In this document: piece after piece, positions 45,201-52,022 of the stretch | How positions within the stretch are numbered: position 1 is the first letter of the stretch | Layout of the letters: every line of letters begins with the position of its first letter | Assembly (NCBI GenBank): GCA_018267955.1 | Contig: JAFDXL010000009.1 | Coordinates: 460,717 to 524,716, forward strand | Source of the DNA: Bacteroidota bacterium | GTDB taxonomy: Bacteria > Bacteroidota > Bacteroidia > Chitinophagales > Chitinophagaceae | DNA: 64,000 nt | Reading direction: 5' to 3' | Notes under the pieces: generated by a model | The model's input: only the letters and a program-made list of their open reading frames with translations | Database searches by the model: none | What the model was told of the DNA's origin: nothing | Made by a program: the position numbers and the translations under genes

Positions 45201-46267
45201 ATGTAGTTGTGCAGGATCAGGTTTTTCTTATCCAGCATTTCAGTACTGGCAGAAGTTGGCCCGACAAGTTCGTTGTAAAAACGCTTGAGATTAATGATAC
45301 CGGAATTATTACTCAACAAATTGTTCACTAACGGTATAAAATCATACCCGGTGGTGCCTTGTATAGGCCAGTACACGGGCAGTTGTTCGCCGGGCTCCAG
45401 TATTTTTTCCGCAACGATATAAGTATCATCGCCCAGTAATTTCCTTAATCTATATAAATATTCCGTCGGATCATCAAGGCCATCAATGTGATCTATCCGC
45501 ACAGCATCAATAACACCTTCTTTCTTTAATTCATGAATAAGCCGGTGATGCGCATCAAAGGTCTCTGTATGCTGTATATCCAGGCATATCATACCATTGA
45601 TGATAAAGAACCTCCGGTAGTTAATATGATCGTTGGTCTCCTTCCAATAACTGAATTGATAATATTGTTTAGCTAACACTTCACGGAGCAGCTTTGTATT
45701 GGTATTGGTTTGTTTTACCCATTCAATATCTACTATATCCTTAGGTATAGATCCCTGATTTATCGGATAGGCAACATCATTAAATTTAATTATAGGCTCA
45801 TCGTTTAATAGTGCTATTTCAAACGCCCCATCCTCTAAAGCTTCATCCAGTGGTTTATCCAATACAGGCAGCATCAGTTTTCCATCAAAATCCGGATGCT
45901 GCCAATCAATATCGAAATAAGAACTGTAAGAAGATTCCGGGCCACGAGCCAGCACATCCATTAACCATTGGTTATTGATATGGTACGCCATGTGATTGGG
46001 TACAATATCCTGCATCCAGCCTACTCCTTTTGTATGTAGTTCTTTGCTTAGTTTTATCAGGTGTTCCTGCGTACCAATTTCGTCATTGACCCTGTTGGCA
46101 TCCGTAACGTCATACCCATGCGTACTTCCGGGTACCGCGCTAAAAATGGGAGAAGCATATATGGTTACAACACCGAGTTTACAGAGATAATCACAAACTG
46201 CGCTGAACTTATCAAAATCGAAATCTTTATGAAACTGGATGCGATACGAGGTAACTGGATAGTACAT
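42269..46267 (-). CDS. treY-malQ: Fusion of malto-oligosyltrehalose synthase (TreY) and 4-alpha-glucanotransferase (MalQ)
   Basis: A 1332-residue protein with two complete GH13/GH77 enzymes. TreY (about 1-830) starts YPVTSYRIQFHKDFDFDKF. It has Asp in AVRIDHIDGLDDP, Glu in IVAEKILEPGE and Asp in ATHDTKHGEDARARL, and converts the reducing end of maltodextrin to trehalosyl. MalQ (about 832-1332) starts RKAGVLLPVFSLPGAFGIGDFG. It has Asp in MVRIDHFRALEAYWEVP, Glu in LVAEDLGYE and Asp in GTHDNNTTLGWF, and rearranges maltodextrins. No internal stop or start separates them. TreZ, its partner, is in the otsA operon. Confidence 0.95.
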   Translation of the reverse strand: MYYPVTSYRIQFHKDFDFDKFSAVCDYLCKLGVVTIYASPIFSAVPGSTHGYDVTDANRVNDEIGTQEHLIKLSKELHTKGVGWMQDIVPNHMAYHINNQWLMDVLARGPESSYSSYFDIDWQHPDFDGKLMLPVLDKPLDEALEDGAFEIALLNDEPIIKFNDVAYPINQGSIPKDIVDIEWVKQTNTNTKLLREVLAKQYYQFSYWKETNDHINYRRFFIINGMICLDIQHTETFDAHHRLIHELKKEGVIDAVRIDHIDGLDDPTEYLYRLRKLLGDDTYIVAEKILEPGEQLPVYWPIQGTTGYDFIPLVNNLLSNNSGIINLKRFYNELVGPTSASTEMLDKKNLILHNYMAGELDNLLRLLPKTISSGKLLSDDRLKAAVALFLVHFPVYRFYSNTYPLDEAGKKQLQNIFHEIKGYAAECIDEVQYLEALLINDNLSQEDANAITKFFKRCMQFTGPLMAKGVEDTVMYTYNSYIGRNEVGDSPSAALYTVEEFHRAMQERQKKWPLTMNTTATHDTKHGEDARARLNAITHLASEWMQMVKEWRALNLDYKQDGAPTDNDEYFIYQALLASYPMPGADMDDFENRFKAYIQKAIREAKVHTNWDEPNEDYENAVSIFIEKILEPDSRFMHSFLKYHKQISDAGIVLSLSQLILKCTCPGMPDIYQGCELWDLSMVDPDNRRPVNYELRVQWLKEMEEQEDISLLWDERHNGKIKLWLTHKLLSLRKEHKELFEKGSYLPLVTGGKYAGNVIAYARTFKNEWCLVITGITSLPCNEWEDTYISIGDDVSFENIFDNEKVETSGKIYLKEVMSKLPFAILKGSVKNNSRKAGVLLPVFSLPGAFGIGDFGEGARSFVDKLQQGKQQIWQILPLNPVNESNMYSPYSSLSAMASNALLVSPELLIKDGLIENSDVEILTTSNTGRVDYKYAEEIKVQLLDKAYDNFLRKNFAELRYAYQAFCNKEDYWLDDFALFMALKQEYLDKPWYDWPLPYKTRDEKTLQTFTEIHQDELQKTKWIQFIIDRQWKELKSYSNDKGVKILGDLPFYVSYDSVDVWSNTEIFTLDANGTITGVAGVPPDYFTKDGQLWGVPTFNWEKLKASNYEWWVKRMKRNIELFDMVRIDHFRALEAYWEVPAGEETARHGQWKKGPGIDFFNCLKEALHELPLVAEDLGYEMDDVYALREKTGLPGMKVLQFAWGENMSTSVDAPHNYTINCIAYTGTHDNNTTLGWFKNETTEEDRQRLASYAGIEVNQYNVTNILTKMVYGSVANTVIMPLQDILKLDEHARMNIPGTINNNWLWRMDEHALGSAEIDRLKYLVEFYNRD

Positions 46268-46270
46268 ATT

Positions 46271-48400
46271 TTATTGCTTATTTTCCTGATTTATCAATAC
46301 AACCATTGATCTTGCATTTACACATATTTCTGTCATAGCATCATAAACCTCATCCGTTATTGCATTCGCTGTTTCAGTATCTACCAGCTTTAACCATTTA
46401 CTTCCATACTTTTCTTCCGGTAGCTTGTAATTCAAATTTTCTTCGCTGGCATTAAAAACGATATAGAAATTATTATCTATTATCTTCTCTCCATTCGGGC
46501 CAGGGGATTTAATACCCTTGCCATTGAGGAATACACCTAACGATTTTGCAAAACCGGTTTGCCAGTCTTCATCACCCATCATGCTGCCATCTGTTTTAAA
46601 CCAGGCAATATCTTCTGTCCCTACCCCGCTTATCTTCTGTCCCTGGAACCACTTCCTGCGACAAAACACAGGATGTTCTTTGGTGATCTTTATAACATGT
46701 TTGGTAAATTCCAATAGTTCCTGATCTGCTTCATCCCAATTGATCCACGATATCTCATTGTCCTGGCAGTAGGCATTGTTATTTCCACGCTGTGTTCTGC
46801 CGATCTCATCGCCCGCGGTGAGCATGGGCACCCCGATGGAAAGGAACAATGTAGTAAGAAAATTGCGCTGCTGCTTTTTTCTAAGTCTTATGATCGCTTC
46901 ATCATCTGTTGGGCCTTCTGCACCGCAATTCCAGGACCTGTTATTACTGTCACCATCATTATTATCTTCACCGTTTTGTTCGTTATGCTTATCGTTATAC
47001 GATACCAGGTCGGCTAATGTGAAGCCATCATGCGCTGTAATGAAATTAATACTGGCTGTCGGGCGCCGGGAATCATCCTGATACAAATCAGAACTTCCAG
47101 TAAACCGTTTGGAGAATTCATCCAGCATACTGTCTGCACCTCTCCAGAAATCGCGAATGCAATCCCGATACTTGCCATTCCATTCAGACCATCCCGGCGG
47201 AAAATTACCTACCTGGTAACCACCCTCACCCACATCCCACGGCTCTGCAATCAGCTTCACCTGCGATATAATGGGATCCTGGTAAATGATATTGAGGAAG
47301 GAACCTAACATATCGACTTCATGCAATTCCCTGGCAAGGGTTGAAGCGAGGTCGAACCGGAAACCATCTACATGCATCTCCTGTATCCAGTAGCGCAGGC
47401 TATCCATTATAAGCCGCAGCACAGCAGGCAGGCGTGCATTCAATGTATTTCCCGTACCTGTGTAGTCATTGTAATAGCGTTTATCATCCGTGAGACGGTA
47501 ATAAACACTATTGTCAATACCTTTAAAAGACAAGGTCGGCCCCATGTGATTGCCCTCTGCCGTATGGTTATATACCACATCCATTATTACCTCAATACCG
47601 GCTTTATGCAGTGCTTTGACCATATTTTTAAATTCGTGCACGATACCCATCTTGTCAGTGGCAGATGTGTAATGTGGGTCGGGCGCAAAAAAGCCGAGTG
47701 TGTTATACCCCCAATAATTGGACAGCCCTTTTTCCTCGAGGGCATGGTCATCAATAAAGTAGTGTACCGGCATTAGCTCCACAGCGGTAATGCCTAAGTT
47801 TTTCAGATATTCTATCACCTCAGGATGAGCCAGGGCTCTGTAGGTGCCGCGAATATTCTCAGGAACGGCGTTATTCAGTTTAGTAAACCCTTTTACATGC
47901 AACTCATATATAATGGTTTTATGCAGAGGCGTATTTGGTTTTACATCATCTTCCCAGTCATAATTGGGATCTGTTACAATACACTTAGGCATATGGGGTG
48001 CGCTATCCTGATTGCTGAAACTCAGGTCGTCCTGTTCGTTCCCTATCTCATAACCGTATAAGGATTCATTCCATTCCAGCTTTTTTGTAATGGCTTTTGC
48101 ATTAGGGTCTATTAATAATTTATTCTTATTAAATCGATGCCCGTTTGCGGGATCGTACGGCCCATCTATGCGGTAGCCATACAACTGTCCCGGTTTGAGA
48201 CCGGGCACATACACATGCCATATATTGCCTGTCTTTTCTGTTATGTTGATTGCTTCTGTTTCCTGCTGATCTGTTTCGTTGCTAAACAAACAAAGTTCAA
48301 CGGCGGTAGCATTCTCAGAGTATATGGCAAAATTCACACCGTTCGCATCGATCGTAGCACCCAGGGGGAAGGGTTTCCCGGGGGTTGTTTTTAAGGTCAT
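46271..48400 (-). CDS. glgX: Glycogen debranching enzyme GlgX
   Basis: A 709-residue GH13_11 isoamylase-type enzyme that removes short side chains from glycogen. It has an N-terminal CBM48 (about 8-100, PLGATIDANGVNFAIYSENA). The nucleophile is in GFRFDLASTL, the acid/base in LIAEPWDVGEGGYQVGNFPPG, and the third Asp in ITAHDGFTLADLV. YNDKHNEQNGEDN and the GDEIGRTQRGNNNAYCQDN segment are strong GlgX markers. It lies 3 bases before treY-malQ and should be co-transcribed. Debranched chains would be the natural TreY/MalQ substrate. Confidence 0.95.
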   Translation of the reverse strand: MTLKTTPGKPFPLGATIDANGVNFAIYSENATAVELCLFSNETDQQETEAINITEKTGNIWHVYVPGLKPGQLYGYRIDGPYDPANGHRFNKNKLLIDPNAKAITKKLEWNESLYGYEIGNEQDDLSFSNQDSAPHMPKCIVTDPNYDWEDDVKPNTPLHKTIIYELHVKGFTKLNNAVPENIRGTYRALAHPEVIEYLKNLGITAVELMPVHYFIDDHALEEKGLSNYWGYNTLGFFAPDPHYTSATDKMGIVHEFKNMVKALHKAGIEVIMDVVYNHTAEGNHMGPTLSFKGIDNSVYYRLTDDKRYYNDYTGTGNTLNARLPAVLRLIMDSLRYWIQEMHVDGFRFDLASTLARELHEVDMLGSFLNIIYQDPIISQVKLIAEPWDVGEGGYQVGNFPPGWSEWNGKYRDCIRDFWRGADSMLDEFSKRFTGSSDLYQDDSRRPTASINFITAHDGFTLADLVSYNDKHNEQNGEDNNDGDSNNRSWNCGAEGPTDDEAIIRLRKKQQRNFLTTLFLSIGVPMLTAGDEIGRTQRGNNNAYCQDNEISWINWDEADQELLEFTKHVIKITKEHPVFCRRKWFQGQKISGVGTEDIAWFKTDGSMMGDEDWQTGFAKSLGVFLNGKGIKSPGPNGEKIIDNNFYIVFNASEENLNYKLPEEKYGSKWLKLVDTETANAITDEVYDAMTEICVNARSMVVLINQENKQ

Positions 48401-48513
48401 CTGGTTTTTATAGCAACCCGCTAAGAAAAATATGCCAACGCTCTATGTTATTGTGCTACAAGGCAATCAAATTATTGTAGTACCGGTGGCATAAGTTTTA
48501 CAAGATAATTAGT

Positions 48514-48714
48514 ATGCCAGGCCCCAATAATCATCAACCAATAGAAGCGGACAGTATTTTATCAAATTATGCCCGCATCAAAGCACAGGAATACAATGTA
48601 CCGACGCAGGATGTAATGGATATTCTTGAAATGGTGGAACACCAAAAGAAACTAACCAAAACATACCTCGAAAAGGGAAAGCGCGAGGTAAAAATTACCC
48701 AATCCGCTCTTTAG
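48514..48714 (+). CDS. Small protein of 66 residues, unknown
   Basis: An ATG-started frame of 66 codons, MPGPNNHQPIEADSIL, with two predicted amphipathic helices (YARIKAQEYNV and DVMDILEMVEHQKKLTKTYL) and a basic tail. There is no signal peptide or membrane segment. TAAGTTTT at 48493-48500 resembles the -7 box. It overlaps the end of the GH15-type gene by 20 bases, tail to tail. I do not recognise it; codon-like composition and position make it a plausible small gene. Confidence 0.45.
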   Translation: MPGPNNHQPIEADSILSNYARIKAQEYNVPTQDVMDILEMVEHQKKLTKTYLEKGKREVKITQSAL

Positions 48715-49732
48715 CAACCAGGTACAATGCATTTGCCCAACCTAACGGTGTATTAGGATTGGGTATGTTTGTATTGGCATAATACAATTCAGGAATGCTG
48801 CCATCAGGCAATATTATTTGCTCCGTATGCTGTACATAAGCAGCCGCCTTTTCATACTCGCCTAATTCTGCATAACAAATGGCCAGCCATGGCAATCCAA
48901 GGCACCATTCAGCTTCTGTACCGTAATAGAATGGCTTGGGGTGATGCCTGCCTTCTGCTTCTTTTGTACTATAGTAACTATCGCCTTCGTATCGTGCTAC
49001 ACCATTGTTGCGCAGCAAGCGTTGTTCGATATTATAGAGCACTTCCAGTGCTGTCTTCCTTGAATATACCCTGTGCGGATAGATGAGGCTTAATTGTGCC
49101 ATATCCACCGGGCGATTATCGGTTTCGTAGGTACCGAGCTCCTGCAGTGCCAATAACCCTTTTGCGATCAGGCTTTCGGGAACATCTACCAGGTAGCTTA
49201 CCGACCTGAGCCCGGACACACAAGCACCAACAGAGCTGGCGTGCACTTCCCTTGCTTCTTCCCACATGCCGTTATCGTTATCGTGCCAGTATTCGCAGGT
49301 ACGCAGGTAATATACCAGTTTCTGAACCAGGCTCCTGTCGCGGTCATTGCGGATGATGGGCTTTCCACGTCGTTCGCCCTCGCCCACTGCCCATAGCAAT
49401 AAACCTATCGCATCGTGCTGGGCATGACCCCATGCTTCACTTAGTTCCTTCACTGAATCTGCATCATACTTGGCATGTATATATTGCCATGGTTCTACAG
49501 GCTTTTCTTTGATGTGAATGTTTATCTTCCACTCGTATTCCAGCATCAGATCCAGCAATCTATGTATGGTACGCTCGTAGGTATTGCACGACTTGTTTAA
49601 AAACGGCATGCTGATATACAGCGAGTCGCGGATCCATACGGCAGAATAATGTTCAGAAGGGGAGGCAATGTACAAGCCATTCGGTAATCTTATGGCATCG
49701 AGTATGTTATAACTCTTTTCAACGTTCATCAT
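48695..49732 (-). CDS. GH15-like six-hairpin glycosidase
   Basis: A 345-residue protein made essentially of an (alpha/alpha)6 barrel. YSAVWIRDSLYI resembles the GH15 strand carrying the substrate Arg-Asp pair. AWGHAQHDAIGLLLWA, NDNGMWEEAREVHASSVG and TEAEWCLGLPWL fit the catalytic helices of glucoamylase/dextranase/phosphorylase-kinase-alpha relatives. The N-terminal beta-sandwich of classic glucoamylases is absent, so it is shorter than most GH15 proteins. No signal peptide, so an intracellular role in glucan or trehalose turnover fits the neighbours. The start is ATG 49732 or the following ATG 49729. Confidence 0.7.
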   Translation of the reverse strand: MMNVEKSYNILDAIRLPNGLYIASPSEHYSAVWIRDSLYISMPFLNKSCNTYERTIHRLLDLMLEYEWKINIHIKEKPVEPWQYIHAKYDADSVKELSEAWGHAQHDAIGLLLWAVGEGERRGKPIIRNDRDRSLVQKLVYYLRTCEYWHDNDNGMWEEAREVHASSVGACVSGLRSVSYLVDVPESLIAKGLLALQELGTYETDNRPVDMAQLSLIYPHRVYSRKTALEVLYNIEQRLLRNNGVARYEGDSYYSTKEAEGRHHPKPFYYGTEAEWCLGLPWLAICYAELGEYEKAAAYVQHTEQIILPDGSIPELYYANTNIPNPNTPLGWANALYLVAKERIG

Positions 49733-49849
49733 CACAGAATCTAAGTTATCAAGTTAGATAATAAATAAGCAACTAGCGTGCCTGATTTACGATATTAAGC
49801 AATTATGACTTTTTCATGTATTTAAAGTTATTAACCTGTGTTTATAACT

Positions 49850-49933
49850 GGATGCTGGATGTGGGATACTAGATGCTGGATACTGGATACTGGATACTTG
49901 ATTTTTGATACTTGATGCTAGATCATTGATTAT
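49850..49933. repeat. Tandem heptanucleotide array, 12 units of NGATACT type
   Basis: Reading from 49850 in steps of seven gives GGATGCT, GGATGTG, GGATACT, AGATGCT, GGATACT, GGATACT, GGATACT, TGATTTT, TGATACT, TGATGCT, AGATCAT, TGATTAT with no slip. The same TG-at-position-1 register persists weakly for another five units to about 49968. There is no coding function in any frame. Confidence 0.8.
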
Positions 49934-49969
49934 TGCCAAATGGATATTGCCAACTGCATACTGAATTGC

Positions 49970-50110
49970 TAACCTTTGTTAACCTTTGCTAATGGGTTGC
50001 TATCCTTTGGGATAACAGTGGGGTTATTGATAATCATTTGTTTGCACTACTGCATTGCTACCATTTGATAACGTTTGTTATCTTTTGCTAACCTTTGCTA
50101 ACCTATTTTG
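49970..50110. repeat. 10-bp periodic repeat TAACCTTTGC
   Basis: Units of the form TA(A/T)CNTTTG start at 49970, 49980, 50001, 50059, 50069, 50079 and 50089, with a degenerate unit at 50099. The last five are spaced exactly 10 bases. Each holds a T-run in the same helical phase, so the array may be bent, and each resembles the TANNTTTG box with one extra base. Confidence 0.7.
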
Positions 50111-50279
50111 CAAAGCGAAAACCTCGAGCATTTATTGATCGCTATAAGGGAGGATTGTTTTCATGAAAGGTGTCATACTATAGGATTTATTGAACATTTG
50201 TACAAAGGTAAGAATTCAAAATTCAAAATCAAAAGTTTGTTGAGTTGTTGATTGGTTTAGCTGTTAATTTGAGGTTACC

Positions 50280-50369
50280 TTATTTGATCATTTTTTTGAA
50301 GAGCATAATCAAAGTGATGAGCACTACGAGGCAGAGCACGCCAATACCTACATATATGGTGGGATCCAT
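50280..50369 (-). CDS. 29-residue single-helix membrane protein (candidate)
   Basis: An ATG at 50369 opens a 29-codon frame ending in TAA at 50280. The protein begins MDPTIYVGIG, continues with an uninterrupted hydrophobic run of about 20 residues (to MLF) and ends KKMIK. That is a short outside segment, one membrane helix, and a basic inside tail, as in known bacterial small membrane proteins such as KdpF. No clear ribosome binding site is seen beyond an A-rich leader, which is normal in this phylum. It is below the usual size cutoff of gene callers. Function unknown. Confidence 0.5.
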   Translation of the reverse strand: MDPTIYVGIGVLCLVVLITLIMLFKKMIK

Positions 50370-50418
50370 TGTTGTGTTTTTATCAGAAGGCGCATAATTT
50401 CTGTGCCAATGGGGGTAC

Positions 50419-50466
50419 GCAAATCGGGAGATTTGCTTCCTCGGACGCGTAGTCGGGAGACTACGC
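50419..50466. repeat. Twin hairpins with identical GGGA loops
   Basis: GCAAATC-GGGA-GATTTGC (50419-50436) is followed after ten bases by GCGTAGTC-GGGA-GACTACGC (50447-50466). The stems differ while the loop and its closing TC/GA pairs are the same, which resembles REP-type palindromes or a structured RNA. They lie about 80-150 bases before the GAF-LuxR gene. Confidence 0.75.
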
Positions 50467-50567
50467 TGAACGTCTAAGTTGGCGCTAGATGAACAATATG
50501 ATTATGTTGAACAGACAATCAATTGTAATCGTGCAATATATGTAACTTGCGCCGTAGCAAAGGTTCA

Positions 50568-51326
50568 ATGGCACAGATCGACAACCTAACGGAACATCTT
50601 AAGGTTTTAAACCAGATTGGCGCATCCATTCTGTCAGAATTAACGGTGGAAGAAATCGTCGAAACGGTGTATTATCATGTTAATCAACTGATGGATGCCT
50701 ATTCATTTGCCATTGGTGTCTATAACATCAATTCGGGCTATTTCGATTATGTGGGTGCTAGGGAAAACGGTGTGAAAGTTCCGCCTTTCTCTATCTACGC
50801 GCATAATTCGGAACGTTTTTCAGGATGGGTATTTGCCAATAAAAAAGAAGTACTGATCAACGATTTTGAGAACGAATACCATATCTATCTACCAGAGCGG
50901 ATAACCGCATTGCAGGGGCATGAACCGGCATCTCTGATGTATGTTGCGCTTATCATTCAGAAAGAGATCATTGGCATGCTGTCCGTCCGCACACCGGCGA
51001 AAAACGCCTATACAAATCAATCGCTGGAAACACTGAAAACCCTGGCTGTGTTTATCAGCAAAGCAATAGAAAACAGTAGGATAACGGGGACAAGTACACT
51101 TACTATAAAAATCCCGGGATCTTATCATTTAGACCCGCTGTCTGCAAGGGAGCTCGATGTCCTTAACCTGTTATCTAAAGGATTTACCAATCGTGCAATT
51201 GCAGGCGAACTATATATCTCTGCCAGCACTGTAAAAACACACACGCTCAACATCTACATGAAACTGGAAGCCGGCAACCGTACCGAGGCAATTTTTAAAG
51301 CAAAGCAATACGGCATCCTAAAATAA
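50568..51326 (+). CDS. GAF-domain LuxR-family transcriptional regulator
   Basis: A 252-residue one-component regulator. The GAF domain (about residues 15-170) starts near VLNQIGASILSELTVEEIVETV and includes GWVFANKKEVLINDF and SLMYVALIIQKEIIGMLSV. The C-terminal LuxR helix-turn-helix (about 190-252) is LSARELDVLNLLSKGFTNRAIAGELYISASTVKTH. GAF domains sense small ligands or redox state. There is no receiver domain and no partner kinase. The ORF opens with TTG 50547, but ATG 50568 is better. The cupin gene follows with its own -7 box, so it may be the regulator's target. Confidence 0.88.
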   Translation: MAQIDNLTEHLKVLNQIGASILSELTVEEIVETVYYHVNQLMDAYSFAIGVYNINSGYFDYVGARENGVKVPPFSIYAHNSERFSGWVFANKKEVLINDFENEYHIYLPERITALQGHEPASLMYVALIIQKEIIGMLSVRTPAKNAYTNQSLETLKTLAVFISKAIENSRITGTSTLTIKIPGSYHLDPLSARELDVLNLLSKGFTNRAIAGELYISASTVKTHTLNIYMKLEAGNRTEAIFKAKQYGILK

Positions 51327-51367
51327 AAATCCACCATTTGGCCGAGCGCCACCTTCATAGCCCGATC

Positions 51368-51375
51368 TACTTTTG
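51368..51375 (+). promoter_or_regulatory. -7 box (TACTTTTG) for the cupin gene
   Basis: TACTTTTG matches TANNTTTG and lies 22 bases before the ATG at 51398. It sits inside the longer cupin ORF that starts at a TTG (51338), supporting the shorter start. Confidence 0.55.
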
Positions 51376-51397
51376 CCCTGCAATAAAAAATGAAGCA

Positions 51398-51901
51398 ATG
51401 AACAACTTAGCAGAGATCATTAAAAATTTACATGTACGGGAAGAAGACCTGTTGAAACGCTCGCGCTGGTACGGGCCAAATTTCTTTACCTTCCTGGCTA
51501 CGGCAGAAGAAACGAATGGCGCATTTGCAGTTCTTAAATGTAAACTCAGGCGCGGGTTTGAGCCTCCGAAACATGTGCACTCTAAAGAAGAGGAAAGCTA
51601 TGTAATACTTGATGGAGAAATCATTTACGAACTGGAGGATAAAAGCATCCATGCCAAAGCGGGCGATTATGTGCACCTGCCCAGGAACATCTCTCATAAA
51701 TTCAGGCTCATCAGTGAAACGGTCACTTTTATCCTGATCATTACCCCCGGCGGGTTCGAGCAGCTCTTCTGGGAATTCAGCAGGCCTGCAGAGTATATGG
51801 ACCTGCCACCGGTGCCAACTGCCAAGCCTCCCAAAGAATTCTTCGAAGCCATGGAACGGCTCAACGAAAAGCTGGGTGTAACCATGTTCCCCGAGCTTTA
51901 A
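51398..51901 (+). CDS. Cupin-domain protein
   Basis: A 167-residue small-barrel protein. The cupin motif 1 is PPKHVHSKEEESYVILDGEIIYELE (two His, Glu) and motif 2 is GDYVHLPRNISHKFRLI, so a metal site is likely intact. The long C-terminal helix region (EFFEAMERLNEKLG) is typical of quercetinase/AraC-like stand-alone cupins. Its substrate is unknown. It starts 72 bases after the GAF-LuxR regulator and has a separate promoter. Confidence 0.85.
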   Translation: MNNLAEIIKNLHVREEDLLKRSRWYGPNFFTFLATAEETNGAFAVLKCKLRRGFEPPKHVHSKEEESYVILDGEIIYELEDKSIHAKAGDYVHLPRNISHKFRLISETVTFILIITPGGFEQLFWEFSRPAEYMDLPPVPTAKPPKEFFEAMERLNEKLGVTMFPEL

Positions 51902-51937
51902 ACACCACCACATCAGTAAAATAATACTTTAATGGCT

Positions 51938-51986
51938 CAGCCGCCTGTGCGGCTGATACTGCGGACGTCTGTCCTGGTACATCCGC
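51938..51986. repeat. Hairpin cluster after the cupin gene
   Basis: CAGCCGC-CTGT-GCGGCTG (51938-51955) is followed by GGAC-GTCT-GTCC (51963-51974), nested in GCGGA/TCCGC (51961-51986). No T tract follows, so it is not a standard terminator. With the twin hairpins at 50419 it brackets the regulator-cupin pair. Confidence 0.6.
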
Positions 51987-52022
51987 TGCCAATTCTTTAT
52001 GTAATCAAACCAAAATTTTAAA

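Larger units (their letters stand above)
49733..50279. other. Gene-poor stretch with two arrays of short repeats
   Basis: About 550 bases without a convincing gene. It contains a 7-bp tandem array (49850-49933), a 10-bp periodic array (49970-50110), and a short run of ATTCAAA units near 50214-50230. It lies between the GH15-type gene and the 29-residue ORF. Confidence 0.7.

Noticed and set aside
49850-50110. Possible CRISPR array in the repeat-rich stretch
   Set aside because: Units are only 7 and 10 bases long without spacers, so it is not a CRISPR array.
51938-51986. Hairpins after the cupin gene as an intrinsic terminator
   Set aside because: No T tract follows either hairpin, so they are recorded as palindromic repeats.
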